From Rhytidiadelphus loreus (taxonomy: Eukaryota; Streptophyta; Bryopsida; Hypnales; Hylocomiaceae): a stretch of 64,000 nt of DNA. Position numbers and translations under genes: made by a program. Every line of letters starts with the position of its first letter. Positions within the stretch are counted from its first letter, which is position 1. Location: the NCBI GenBank assembly GCA_947034895.1, contig OX344763.1, forward strand, positions 46,437,025 through 46,501,024. Direction: 5' to 3'. Positions 12,052-23,999 of the stretch are shown in pieces. Under the pieces are notes generated by a model, which saw only the letters and a list, made by a program, of their open reading frames with translations, was not told the origin of the DNA and searched no databases.

Positions 12052-15000
12052 TCATCCGATGCTTGCGTTTCGGCTTGTTCTCAACATCTCTACGACTTCT
12101 CTCATAGTGGGTCGGTCTGCTGGTGTCTCTCTTGCACAACGCATGGCAATCCAAAGCACGCGGACCATGTGCACTTTCTGGTCGTTGTTCTTGGTGTGGA
12201 GGAGCTTTGGGTCGAAAATGTCTTCTCCAACATTTACCCCTATAGTTCTCTGCGAGAGTGACCCACTCTGTTGCACTCTTGCTCGAACCCATGCAACAAT
12301 GTGCATGTAATCGCCGAAACTGGGGTCAACCGCTTGCTTCCCTGTTAGAAGCTCTAACAGGAGCACTCCATAAGAGTACACGTCTACCTTTGGTGTCACT
12401 ATTGTGCCAAACCCGTATTCTGCAAGTACAACGCAGGAAAAAACATTCTGGTAAGTAATGACAGTTTTGAATATTTATGCCCACTATCATTACCTCAGTG
12501 CAGCCCATTTCAGGAGATGTGGAAACCGTGCTTTGGATATGGAGAGCGCGACACTGGTTATTGTTACGGTAACATCTTCTCATCTTGTCCTGTGACGTTT
12601 CAGTGTTCTTATCCAAGATCATTGATTGACCATTATTGAACAAGATTCATGAGGTTATGCCTGGAGAAGTGAAAGTACAACCTTGTTATGGAATATCCCT
12701 GGCCGCTACCATGGATTGAAATGTTGTTTCTCTAAATAATGCTGTACTTTCATTTTTCCTAGTCCATGGTTAGAACGGTGAAGAGATTAAGAATACAGAA
12801 TGTAATTAATACCGTGTACGAACTAGACTAGAGAAGGCAGTTTACCAGGAGCGATGTAGCCGTATGTGCCCGTGACAGTGGACGTGGACAACATAGTTTT
12901 GTCCTTGGGCTTCATAGCCATCACCTTCGCAACACCGAAGTCAGAAATATGCGGCTCCAAATCCTCGTCCAGCAGCACATTGCTGGCCTTGATGTCCCGG
13001 TGGACGATAGGTGGCATATAATCATGGTGAAGGTATGACAAACCATGAGCGACGCCTTCAGCAATTCGCAGCCTCGTCTCCCAGTCCAGAACCACTTTCC
13101 TTTCCTTGTTGTGCAACACATCATGAAGATCGCCATTGGGAACGAAGTCATACATGAGGAGCCCTACCTCACCCCACTTGCAGAATCCCAACAGTTTCAC
13201 GAGGTTGCGGTGCTTGGCGTTTCCAATAGTTTCGATCTCCGTTAAGAAGCTCTTGTGAATGTGGGTGTTGCGATCCAGGGAGACGATTTTCTTCACTACG
13301 ATTGGATTACCTGACGCCAATGTCGCCTTGTAGACCGTCCCATGGCCGCCTTTCCCTATAATACAATTATCGCTTAGGTTCTGCGTTGCCTCCATGATTT
13401 CGTCGAAAGAGATCGTGTTGCCCGGCGCACTTGTGACTTCGACTTTCGCTTTCCACACTAGTGGCACATGACGTCGCCCTGGGAGAAATCTCCACCCTAT
13501 TATTCCAAGGATAAGGAGGAGAAGTGCACTTCCCAGGATGATTGCCATCATTGGGCCCAATTGGAGCTCAGCCCTCCTATGATGCACTCTATACGGACTG
13601 GGAGTCACACATTTATCTTCGTTTGAGTACTGGAGGCACAATCCAGGGTTTCCCTTAAAAGCGTTTGGAGTTCTACGGAATAACTTCACCCAGGAAGGAG
13701 GGATCGACCCTGTCAGTTTGTTGTCTGAAATGTTCACAGTAAGGAGGGAAAGAATGCCTCCTAGTCCTGAAGGTATGCCACCTGAAAGATTGTTATTCGA
13801 AAGGTCAAGTACCTCAAGCTGGTCCAGCTTCGAAATGCTGTCCGGAATTGGTCCCGAGAATCCCCCATAGCTCAAGTTGAGGTACTGCAGCGTCGACAAT
13901 GCTCCAATCTCGCCTGGTATAGATTCATCGAAGCTATTCTGGGCAAGGTTAAGCCTGGTCAGTTTGACTAATTCCGGAAAAATAGTGAGATCCATTCCAG
14001 TCAGCTTGTTGCCTTTCAGTCTCAGCTCAAACAAATTCGTGAGGTTCCCAAGTTCCGCGGGCACGATTCCATGTAGAGAGTTCAAGCTTAAATCCAAGAT
14101 AAAAAGTCTCTTGCAGCTTGAAATTGTCGCTGGAATCTCACCTGTGAAATTGTTGGAAGACAAATTAAGGAACGCAAGGTTTGGCAGCTTAGAGAATGTC
14201 AAAGGAGAGAGATCACCCCACAGCTTGTTGTCATCTAGTGCTAATTTACTGAGGTTACTGTTGATACCTAGTCCAGGCGGCAACCGACCCTCCAGCTGGT
14301 TGCTTGAGAGCTCTATCCAATTCAGCCCAGTGTTGTTTCCAAATCCAGCAGGGATGCTTGTGAATTGGTTGTACCCTGCTCGGAAGCGGATCAGGCTACG
14401 ACATGTTGCAAGAGACGATGGAATAGCGCCTTCGAACATATTGTCCTTAATATCCAGGAACTCTAATTTACCTCCCGTGCAAAGACCTCGAGGCAACGAA
14501 CCGTTGAATGAATTGTTTCGGATATCAAAGACAGTAAGGTTGCTCATTAACAAACCAATATCCTGAGGCAGAGGCCCGGTCAAGAGGTTGTCGAAGAAAA
14601 AAATCTCTTGCAAGGCTGTCATTTTAGACAAGCCTGCTGGTATCACCCCCGTAAATCTGTTTGAGCTGAGAACTATCTCAACCAAGCTTGTGAGTTCTCC
14701 TATCTCCTCTGGAAGAGCTCCCGAGAGTTGGTTCTCGCTAACCCTCAAGCTCAGCAACCCCTTCAGGCGCCCAATCTGAGGCGAGATCTTTCCTGTGAAC
14801 GAGTTCTGTGATAAATAAAAGCTCTGCAACGATGTGCAGTTGAAGATCTCTGAGGGAACGGATCCAGTTAACGAGTTGTTGTAAACTTCAAAAATTTTAA
14901 GCCGAGATAATTTTCCGAGCGATGAGGGAATCGTGCCATTTAAGAGATTCACGTACAGAATAATCTCTTCCAGTAGCTCGCAATCTCCGAGTTCTGCTGG

Positions 15001-16929
15001 AATGGGCCCTGTTATTTCGTTGTGGTACAAATGCAGCAATGTCATATTCCTGAGCATGCCAAACTCACGTGGAATGCCGCCCGTGAGCTTGTTCGTGGAC
15101 AGAAACATGAATTGCAAGCTACTTAAACTTCCAAGCTCAGGTGGAATGCTCCCAGTGAAATTATTGTCCCGTATATCAAATATCTGAAGGTTCCTGAGTT
15201 TGCCCATCTCCTTCGGAATCGTTCCCCCGAGACTGGAGTTGCCATGACTCTGCTTGTTGAGGAGGATTCTTTTGAGCGAGGTCGCGTTTCCAAGCGATGG
15301 TGGTAACGTGCCGCTGAAGTAGTTGAATTGCATCCATACATCAGTAATGTTTGGTAGCTTTGACAACGCTTCCAGATCTGCTTCAATTAAACATTTAAAT
15401 AATGAATGTCAGTCAGCTAATTAAAGTTCTCAAAATTGTCACTAGCGGGTTTGGCACGATCCCAATCCCGTCAATTACTGCAAAAAATTCTTATTGTGTC
15501 CTCAGATTTGGTAATAATAAGTGCTGCTGATTAAGCATTAAACGGCGGGACTTGGATAGTTAACTGACCAAATGTCTTGCCTGAAAAGCAATTCATCAGA
15601 GGCATAAACATCCACGTTGCACACTTCAAATTTTCATCGATGCTCTGGAAGGTGAATTTCTGTTAGTTCAGTTGGTCCTTGCCAGAGTCCAGCCTACTGG
15701 AAAATGACGCATTCGAGTTTGAAGATTTTCTCGCAATCTACTTCAACTGAGCCCCGTCCGTACTTTTCTAGAATTTGAAAGTCTTGAGGACGTACCAAAA
15801 TTGGATGTTTTTTAATAGGTTATAATCTAAGTGCCCCTAAAAATCGATCACATTCTTCGGAGTTAACAATTACATCAGGAATTGCTATTCCCTGGATACT
15901 TCTCATCCGAATTTGTATGCTAATGTACATACTGCAAGCCTCATAACTTTCTTGGTGGTGAATGGTCAGCGGTAAATATTCATTGATTCAGATTCTAATC
16001 TAATTCCCTCCAGTTTGGACTTTTGACTGGATGCGAAAAATATTAGATCGAACTCTTTCCCGTAAGAAATTTGCAAGCGCGAGTACACATTGCAAGCCTC
16101 ATAAATTTGTTGAAAACGAGCGGTCAGTCGAGGACGTACACTTAATCATTCTCTAATCTCTAAAAATAAATTGACTGGACGGAAAAAATAACAATACGAT
16201 CGACTACAGCAACCACAAAGTCCACAATTATTGTGATTTCAGGGAAGTTCCGAGAATAGTTTGGGAGAAAAAAATAAATATCAAAGATGCACCTGCGGTG
16301 ATGTCGCCAGTGAAATTGTTGTCATTGATATAAAGGCCGGTAAGCTTTGGATTCTCAAAGAGCTCTTGCGGAATGCGCCCGGACAAACGATTTTTTCCGA
16401 CATCGAATATATATATGCTAGTAGAGGCCGCTAACGAGGCAGGAATTTCGCCCTCGAGCTCGTTAAAGGCGAGGTACACGTCTCCCAGCGCCTTCAGGTT
16501 GCCGAGGTCAGCTGGAATGGTGCCTGACAGAGAATTATGGTCGAGATACAGAACCACAAGGCGCGGGCAGTTACCGAGCTCCCGGGGAATGCTGCCATGG
16601 AAATTATTTACTGATAGGTAGAGCTCCTCCAGATGTTGTAACCTTCCCAAACTTGAAGAAATTGTACCTTCAAGTCCCTGCGATGTCAAGTTGACAGTGC
16701 GCACAAAGCTTTGTGCAGTGCAACTGATTCCCGTCCAATTGCAAGGCGTCGTGTCCAACTCATTCCAATCTCCAAGAACGCCTGAGCCATCAGCTGACAC
16801 CACAGCATCCTCGTTTGAAATACCGCCTTTGAATTCCAGCAACGCCTGTCCATCCGGTGTCACTGCGTTGGACGCGATCACTTGCAGCGCAAGCAGAAAA
16901 GGAATGACCAGGGCCCTCGCAAGATGCAT
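12052..16929 (-). CDS. LRR receptor-like kinase (PEPR-like, RD type), 3 exons
   Basis: A plasma-membrane receptor kinase, probably sensing a peptide or other apoplastic ligand. Exons on the minus strand are 16929-16293, 15380-12846 and 12419-12052. They total 3540 nt in frame (1179 aa). In order it has: a signal peptide (first ~22 residues); an LRRNT with a CNWTGISC-type cysteine pair; about 28 LRRs of the LxGxIP type; a cysteine pair before the membrane; a membrane segment at about 821-845; and a kinase. In the kinase I see the glycine loop GKGGHG (about 888), VVKK (Lys about 909), HRD (about 1006-1008), DFG (about 1026) and APE. The exon 2/3 junction splits the Glu codon of APE. The motifs SDFGVAKV, GTYGYIAPEYG, DVYSYGVLLLELLTGK and the short C-tail resemble LRR-XI/PEPR kinases. 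All catalytic residues are present, so it should be active. The ligand cannot be predicted. Confidence 0.93.
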
Positions 16930-18179
16930 CTTTGCTTTTAAGGGCTAATTTTGAGGGTGAATCTCCAAGAAACAGAAATGATTCGGAGATGATTCTGTTC
17001 TTCTCGAGACAGTTTGTTTAACAACAGCTGTTGGATTCATTTTCTAATCACATGACACAACTGCTAAAACCTTAAGTACTTCAGTGCGCTCTCAAATTTC
17101 ATTTCTAACTCTGAAACTATTAAGGCCTAATCAAAAGAACCTCTTCCACCGCCAGATTCAGAAACAGTATTTTTCACGAATCAATCTTTCTCTCAATTCA
17201 AACATTAGATCCTCATCGCAGCGCGGCTGATCGTGACATCCGTGACACTTATTAGCATCGAATCCGACCTGAAAAAATCGTGCTACAAATCCACTGTACT
17301 AAATGATACCTTCCGAGTAATCTTCAAGAAGAAGAAAATGAGCGCAATGTTGAACAAGAAATTCTCACAAATTAGTTGAAAATGGACGGAGCCTGATTCC
17401 AATCTTCCATACAGCAACAGAAGCACACACTCTCACGAACATCGACAACAGAAATCACGACAATCCATTCCCCTAACTTAGCTTGCATTTGAAAATAGAT
17501 CTCAATTCTGTCTTTCCCGTCCTTGACACATATGTTTCAGCAGCTTAAAGGAACGCCAGCAACAAATTCTCTCGTTCTATCTCCCTAACAATTAATAAGT
17601 GCACTCAATTTGACTGTCCGGAGCTGCACAGCCAAGCCGTAATTAAGTTGCAGAGTGTTACATTCAAATTACATCTGCGATCGAGATTTCCTACGGCCAG
17701 AACAAAATCGACTTCCAATGATTTGGATGAACACAAGTGCTGACGAAGTGAGGAAAGAGCATAGCTGGGACAGTGACGGGCGGGACGGCCCGGTAGGCGA
17801 GCGAGCTGCTGTGACATTCGATACTGCTCAGAGTTCGAGGGCTTCCTACTTGGACGTTCAATAACGTACAGTACAGAGACCGACCACACCATCATTCAGT
17901 CCCTTCTAGAACGCCTCAAAACACTTGCCCTACAAAATTTGGATAAAAAGTGAGTAGGGATGTGTATGTTCGGGGAGAACCACGGGTTAGGTCATTATTA
18001 GCCAGTGGAATTTGTGGGAAAACCTGTTTGCAATTTGAAAACATTGGGAAAAAAACTGGTGAAAAAATCTATACTATTTCTATTTAGAATTTCTAAAAAT
18101 CTTAAAAAATATCTTCAACTCTTGCTTGCAAATGTATTGAGATATTATTAGACAATGCAAATGATGCATGTACTAGGTG
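16930..18179 (-). promoter_or_regulatory. Upstream region of the LRR receptor kinase gene
   Basis: This is the 5' flank of the minus-strand receptor gene. I see no coding region and no strong single promoter signal. From about 17950 the sequence turns AT-rich and passes into the repeat block. Confidence 0.4.
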
Positions 18180-18495
18180 GGAACTATGGAATGTCTTGGG
18201 TGAATGAGGTATGTACATCCATAATCAACATTGTCCAAAATGTAACACTTAGATTTGAACCAAAATACGTCATAAAAATCAAGATATTGATTAGTACACA
18301 AGATGTATGCAATCAAAACATGAGAGTCTATGAGAGTCAAGTGTTGATTTTAGGTACATCTAGAGACCAATCTTTGAAAATTCATAAGGTGTTCAAATAA
18401 TGCATGCTAAAGTGTGTTGGAACCCTCTTTTAATGGTCAATAAGATCCAATAAAAATGATTTATGTTCAGTGATGGTAATTATGCTTAGTTGTAA
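18180..18495 (+). repeat. Dispersed repeat, left half; interrupted by a CACTA element
   Basis: It matches 42845-43163 in direct orientation (shared TCCATAATCAACAYTG-like start, GAGAGTCTATGAGAG, ATGCTAAAGTGTGT, and TTAGTTG at the end). The match resumes at 20189 with TTAGTGAAGATTATA, so the CACTA element at 18493-20188 sits inside this repeat. Confidence 0.75.
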
Positions 18496-19499
18496 CACTA
18501 CAAGGAAATGGGGGTAAATGTAACCGTAGAAAAATGACTGCTTGTCCGGAACAACTTGAATATAACTCGTGTTCCTAATTGCATTAAGGGTTTGGGGTTG
18601 TCATCATTAGAGTCATTTCAGAGTCATATTCACGACTACAGGATGACGACTTAGCGGCAAAGAGTCTTCATCCACATTTTTACATCCGGAACATGCTGTC
18701 TTTATCTAGTCCCGCAATGTGCTGAAAAACTTGTTTTCTCCACTTTAAATGCAAATATCTTGCAATCTATGCAGTCAAAAATTCTGAAATTTTTTCCACA
18801 CTTTTAAATACTAGTTGGGTGTAAGATCCTACGGTTAGATGTCAAAGAAAAACATTAAAAAAAATTTTACTCTTTGCTACAGAAATGGCAATTTTCAGTG
18901 TTCCTTTGGTAGAAAAAAGGCTTTGCTCTTGTAGGGGTTAAAATGATGCACTCTTGGAGACTTATTTTTCTTTTGATTTTTTTCTCTATTTACTAATGCT
19001 TTTTTCAAAACAAACTAAAAAAATAAAGTTAGATTGACAATGCAAAGGCCAAAAACTAAAATTTAGATGACATTTAGCACCTCTAAGAGATAGAAAAACA
19101 ATTTTTGGTTCTAATTTTTATAAAACTAGGTTGATAACTTTCACAATGTCTATGTTTCATCCATTGTTTTTTTTTCACAACATTGTTAAACTTCCAATTT
19201 GAACTTAATCAATTCCATTGTGAAGGCCATAGTCAAAAGTGAGTAACTATGTGATTGTATTTTGACTACAATTTACTCTAAGGTGACTACATAATGACTT
19301 TTGTGTCACTACTCTATTATTTTGATTGTGATTTACTCTAACACAACTACATAATGACTTCCACATCACTACTCTACTATTGCATCAACATTTACAAATC
19401 CCACATGGTTTGTCTTGCCTCCTACCACCCCACTTGTATAAAAGGCTTATTTGAACTCTTTGTATTCACACACTAAATGGCTTGAAAATTCATTTGACA

Positions 19500-19680
19500 C
19501 ATATGCAAAATATAGTGTATTGTGTATGATGTATGAATCATGTATATGGTGTATGATGTATGAATCATGTATTTGTATATGGTGTATGAATCATGTATGT
19601 GTATATGGTTTATGAATCATGTATGTGTATATGGTGTATGAATCATGTATTTGTATATGGTGTTTAGTATATGGTGTACT
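19500..19680 (+). repeat. Minisatellite, GTATATGGTGTATGAATCAT units
   Basis: About five tandem degenerate units have a period of roughly 33 bp, built on TGTATATGGTGTATGAATCA. They lie inside the CACTA element. Confidence 0.8.
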
Positions 19681-19714
19681 CATTTTGCACATTTTACCAC
19701 AACTCGAAAATAAT

Positions 19715-19895
19715 CTTTAAATCTTTTAGATATTAGAAAATAATATTCACATTTCCTAGATTTTAGAATACAATCCTAGATTTTAGAGAAAAAAAATATT
19801 CACATTTCCTAAATTTCAGAATATAATCCTAGATTTCAAAAAATAATATTCAAATTTCCTAGATTTCAAAATATAATCCTAGATTTCAGAAAAGG
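19715..19895 (+). repeat. Degenerate tandem repeat, TCCTAGATTTCAGAA units
   Basis: The motif CCTAGATTTYAGAAWA is repeated at least six times with spacing of about 18-40 bp, alternating with ATTCAAATTT. It lies inside the CACTA element, next to the previous array. Confidence 0.7.
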
Positions 19896-20269
19896 ATTAA
19901 AAAAAGGGGTCATTTGTGACTACGGGATGACTTCCGAATGACTGGCCATGTGGCAATATAGGAGTCATTTCCTTAAACTTTTTTTTTCTTTACCACTTTG
20001 GAAGTTTCATCCAAAATCCCATCCAAGCTCACAATGGATGGTGATAATACTATGGCAGTCATTTATAAAAATGACTAGTCCACTATGACTCCAAGGGCCA
20101 AAATCACAGTGCAGTCATTTTTGTCCACAATGACTCCTATGCAGTCATTCTTTGCAGTCATTTATACATTGTTTTTCTTGTAGTGTAATTAGTGAAGATT
20201 ATAGATGCGCATACCTTAATATGATTAAGATGGTTGTAGCATGATGATCTCTTAGTCTTTTATTAACCC

Positions 20270-20855
20270 TTAACCCTTTAGTGACCGTAGTTGATTTGGG
20301 GTGCGAGCGCAATTTTTGAATACAAATTTGGAAAAGGGAAATTTCATCACTACTCCAAGTAAGTAATCCCAAATCAAACTGTAGGAATTGATGTTGTAGG
20401 CTTTATCCGTGAAAAAATTAAAAAATGAACATGATCTGATGGTACAATTTGTTGTGAGTGATCTTCAAAGTGCGATGCATTGAAGTAGCCTTCAGCTGAA
20501 GCAACATAATACGTTATTGCCCATAACTCTTGAAACATGCCTCCATAATTCATAGGATTGTTGGGCAAAGTTTCTATCATTCTTAAGTGTCAATTTCAAA
20601 TAGAATCATATGAGTTGCTAAATATATATATGCAACTTAGAAGGTATGACTAAGGTCGGTCCTTTTGTCTTTGGACATGCACAACTATCTTGTTACTGCA
20701 CATAATTATCTAAAACTGGATTTGTTTGGAGTACATGCTAAAGCTCTATTTGCGTTATTCTCTAAGTTTTTTCAAACACCCTATATTGAGGGTAGTAAAA
20801 GACAAAGAATCCAAAATTCAACCAAAAAGTGGTCAACCTGTCACTAAAGGGTTAA
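20270..20855. mobile_element. TTAA-flanked MITE with CCC/GGG ends (piggyBac-like)
   Basis: TTAA at 20270-20273 is followed by CCCTTTAGTGAC. The right end is GTCACTAAAGGG followed by TTAA at 20852-20855. The 12-bp inverted repeats are perfect. A TTAA duplication with termini starting CCC is the piggyBac signature. The element has 578 bp between the TTAA sites and no transposase frame. The class is assigned from the termini only. Confidence 0.65.
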
Positions 20856-21294
20856 GAATTCTATCATTCATATTATGGATGATGAATAGAGTAGTCCTTT
20901 AAGCCAATGTCTTGTTCGAATAGGCTCTCATTGATCAAAGGAAAATTCTTCAAGTAAATATGTTAGTACAAAGATTTAAGCAAAAACTGCAAAAATCCCA
21001 TTAAAAAGGAATTAGAGACTAAAGGATATTAACCCTTAAAGGCCTATGACTATGTTTTCACTGAAAATGCTCCCAAACTGCCATTTCTAGTTCCAATACC
21101 AAATTTTGAAAAAACAAACCATATTTGGACATATGTAACAATAGGATCTTATAGTATACTAACTTGACAACACATGGAAAAAAATCCAGAAATTTCCACC
21201 ACATGGATTACAAGATATGAGCTTTTGAATTTACAGAAATCCTTTTTTGGGCCTTGCAAAAAAATGGGCAGCTGTACTTCACAAGCTCACATTT

Positions 21295-21626
21295 CATTAG
21301 ATGTTTTCTAGGGGGTGGGGAGGGCCGTTTCGGCCTGTTCCCGACCTTGATCCCCCTGGCAGTTTCAGGGAATAGCCGTTCCCGAGCCGCTCCCGATAGA
21401 AAATTTTTGAAAAAAAAAAAAAAAAAAAAATTACATTCTTGAAATGAGATAAAAAAACAGAAAAAAAAATTCATTTTTTCTTTTTGAAATAAGAAAATTA
21501 AAATTTACCGATGTGGCAGTCGCTCGACCACATCAACAGGCAGTTCGCAGCAGTTCGCAGGGAGTTCGCAGCAGTTCCAAGCCTGATAACTCGCGGCCCT
21601 CCACAATGCTGGAAACCCATCTAATG
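21295..21626. mobile_element. MITE with CATTAGATG inverted ends, copy 1
   Basis: It begins CATTAGATGTTTTC and ends GGAAACCCATCTAATG. It is absent from the homologous position in the 40.6-kb element (near 40807). It contains tandem AGTTCGCAG units (about 21541-21580) and a G/C-rich start unlike its surroundings. No flanking duplication is visible. Confidence 0.65.
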
Positions 21627-21722
21627 GTATGAAAAAAATGTCCCAAATGGAGGTGCTTCTCTGGATTCTTTTTTCAAGGCAAGTTGGCTATATGCTTGAA
21701 AATTTTCAAATCATTTGGAATT

Positions 21723-21991
21723 CATTAGATGATATTTGGGGCCTCCAAGAGACCATTTCAGGCATATTCCCTTCATTGTAATCCCTGTAGTGAAGGAACG
21801 GCTAGCTATCAGGAAAAAAAAATTTAATTAATTCTTCAATTGCAAAAAGAAGTTGAAAAGAAAATTGAAAAATGAGGTGTCAACCTCTCGGCCACGTAGG
21901 ACCATTGCGGGGTCACTATAGAAGTCATGTTCCCTAGTTATCACAACATTATAACTCGTAGTCTCTTGGAGGCCTCAAATCTCATGTAATG
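21723..21991. mobile_element. MITE with CATTAGATG inverted ends, copy 2
   Basis: It begins CATTAGATGATATTTGGGGC and ends with GGCCTCAAATCTCATGTAATG. The subterminal GCCTCCAAGAGAC is inverted as GTCTCTTGGAGGC, giving long terminal inverted repeats. It is absent from the homologous position near 40900, where GAATT joins GTACAAC directly. Confidence 0.75.
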
Positions 21992-22007
21992 GTACAACAT
22001 ATATGTT

Positions 22008-23999
22008 TGCCTAGTTTTGTCACTTCCAAAACCTAAGAACAAATAGTATAAGGGTTTCAATCTTAGGAATAGTCGAATAGTCGAATGTAATGTAACTAAA
22101 GTCACTTGTATCTTATAGAAAAATGAAAAATACACTTATATATCTATTGGCAATTTATCATTATCCTATCAATTCTTTATATACAATTCTAAATTAGAAA
22201 CCGCTTCATGGTCAATTGATCATACATATACATACAAGATCTTCTTTACACATACAACATCAATACTCTACTAATCCGGTCAACTTGCCCAATTACAATT
22301 TCATGACAAATTAACCAATTATAAAATAATTTGACATTTAGATAATAGAATTCAAATACAACTTGTTGTACAATTCAAAGACAAGGAAACTCCTCTAAAG
22401 CATTAGATGGGATTCTAGTGAAGTAGAGGGCTACAAGTTCCCATGCGTTCCCAAATGCTGGGAACTCTGCCACACATGATGCTGATGTGGTCAAGAGATG
22501 ATCACATCAGCAATTATTAAAAAAATAAAAAATAAAAAATAAAAATAATAATTTTTTAATAAAAATAAAAATAAAAATAATTTTTTAATATAATTTCTTT
22601 TTTAAATTATTAATTTTTACATAATTTTTACATAATTTAATTTAATTTTTTCTTAATATATTGTTAATATATTTTTTTCTGGTAGCACAAGCTAGTTCCC
22701 AGCAAGAGGAACCAACCTGAAACAACCCTCTCCGAGGCTGAATCCCATGTAATGTATTTTAGAGCAATATCCTTGTTTCGCCACTTGAGCTCCCAATTGG
22801 CATTCATTGGTTCACTTAATCTTCATAGCAATTTATCAAGTCCTCAACAACTTCTTCATGGCATAATCCCAACTTCTTTGGGATGGAAATTTCATTCTTA
22901 TTTTCTCAAGATTAATTGTCTAGACTTTAATCAATAAAATTAAATCTACTCACAAACAATTGACAATATCTAGTATCAATTCTAGATTAACAAGTCAATT
23001 AGTGTCCACACACAAAGACATAGACACATGATCAAATTGACAATTTGGCTTAACACTTATACAACACTTGACCAAACCCTGGTCTTATACAATAATTGGA
23101 CAAATAGACAGGTAATCCAATCTATTTGTAATCCAATGAATTATAAACTACACATACATACATAAGAATCCAATCTCATAATCACAATGCATAAAACCAA
23201 GTAGACAATTTGTTCTAAATACACAATAACAATAATCTCAATCTTTGGTTCTACAAGTAGACAATTTGCCAAAGGCACAAATTACACAATATCAAATATC
23301 TCCTCCAATTATTCTAACACAAAAAAATTCAATCACTACATCCAATAATAAAATTATTCAAGAATTACAGTGGACAATTAAACCACAATGATTTGCCATC
23401 TTTCACAAATTAACCAATATATAAATTGTCGATTTTAACACAATTAAATTGATAAAATAAACACACGATGAAGTCCACAGACAAATTGTTCATGCAATCA
23501 AACCACATTGAACCAATCACTGGTCCTTAATAATACACAATAAACAATATGCCCAATCACCAAAAAATTAGAATCCAATCATTGGATTCACTTAACACAC
23601 ATGAAAGCAAATTGTCAAATCCCATACAAAAAGATCCAATCATTGGATTATAGCTCACAAAGAAAATAGACAATTTGTTCAAAACACACTAGTCTACTAG
23701 TACTAGACTGACTTCAATACACAACAATTTGACATACCCCGAAAGAATACTACGTGAAAGGGGTTGCATCAAACTTTGAAATTGACAACTATATACTCTT
23801 AGAAAGATGATTGTTCATTTTTAGATAACTACCAAACAATTTGTCCCCTTCCCAATCTTGTACTAACTAAGCCTTTAGAATCCTAATGACAATTGACCTC
23901 ATATTCTTTTACCAATGTAAAAACAACTTACAACTTGTCCAATTTCAAACAGCAAATGACAATTAGTCAAGGATGAAAAAAATTGTTGTGACTACAATA
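22008..23999. mobile_element. Large AT-rich insertion of unknown class
   Basis: It is defined by comparison: copy A at 40.9 kb reads ACAACATATACG directly into AAAAAAATAATAAGTAG, while here nearly 2 kb intervene. The left flank ACAACATATA and the right flank ACAATATA are similar and could be an imperfect target duplication of about 8 bp. There is no clear terminal inverted repeat and no coding region. The interior is crowded with CAAATTGTC/GACAATTTG motifs (see findings). Confidence 0.5.
22401..22754. mobile_element. MITE with CATTAGATG inverted ends, copy 3
   Basis: It begins CATTAGATGGGATTC and ends GAATCCCATGTAATG. It is nested in the larger insertion 22008-23999. The middle is an A/T-only stretch (about 22520-22680). 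Confidence 0.7.

Larger units (their letters stand above)
18493..20188. mobile_element. Non-autonomous CACTA (CMC/EnSpm) element
   Basis: TAA at 18493-18495 is followed by CACTACAAGGAAATG. The other end is CATTGTTTTTCTTGTAGTG followed by TAA at 20186-20188. CACTACAAGAAA-type inverted ends with a 3-bp target duplication are diagnostic of plant CACTA transposons. Near both ends the short motif AATGACT/AGTCATT recurs many times in both orientations, as expected of CACTA subterminal repeats. It has no transposase frame. A related repeat at 43150 preserves the empty site. It carries internal minisatellites and a copy of a dispersed repeat (18708-18937) that is also found at 37970-38213. Confidence 0.88.

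Noticed and set aside
11663..12292. 209-codon frame antisense to, or overlapping, the end of the LRR receptor gene
   Set aside because: It is on the same strand as the receptor gene but out of frame with its last exon, overlaps real coding sequence, and has no family features.
13877..14566. Long plus-strand frame opposite the LRR array
   Set aside because: It is a shadow of the repetitive LRR coding sequence on the other strand.
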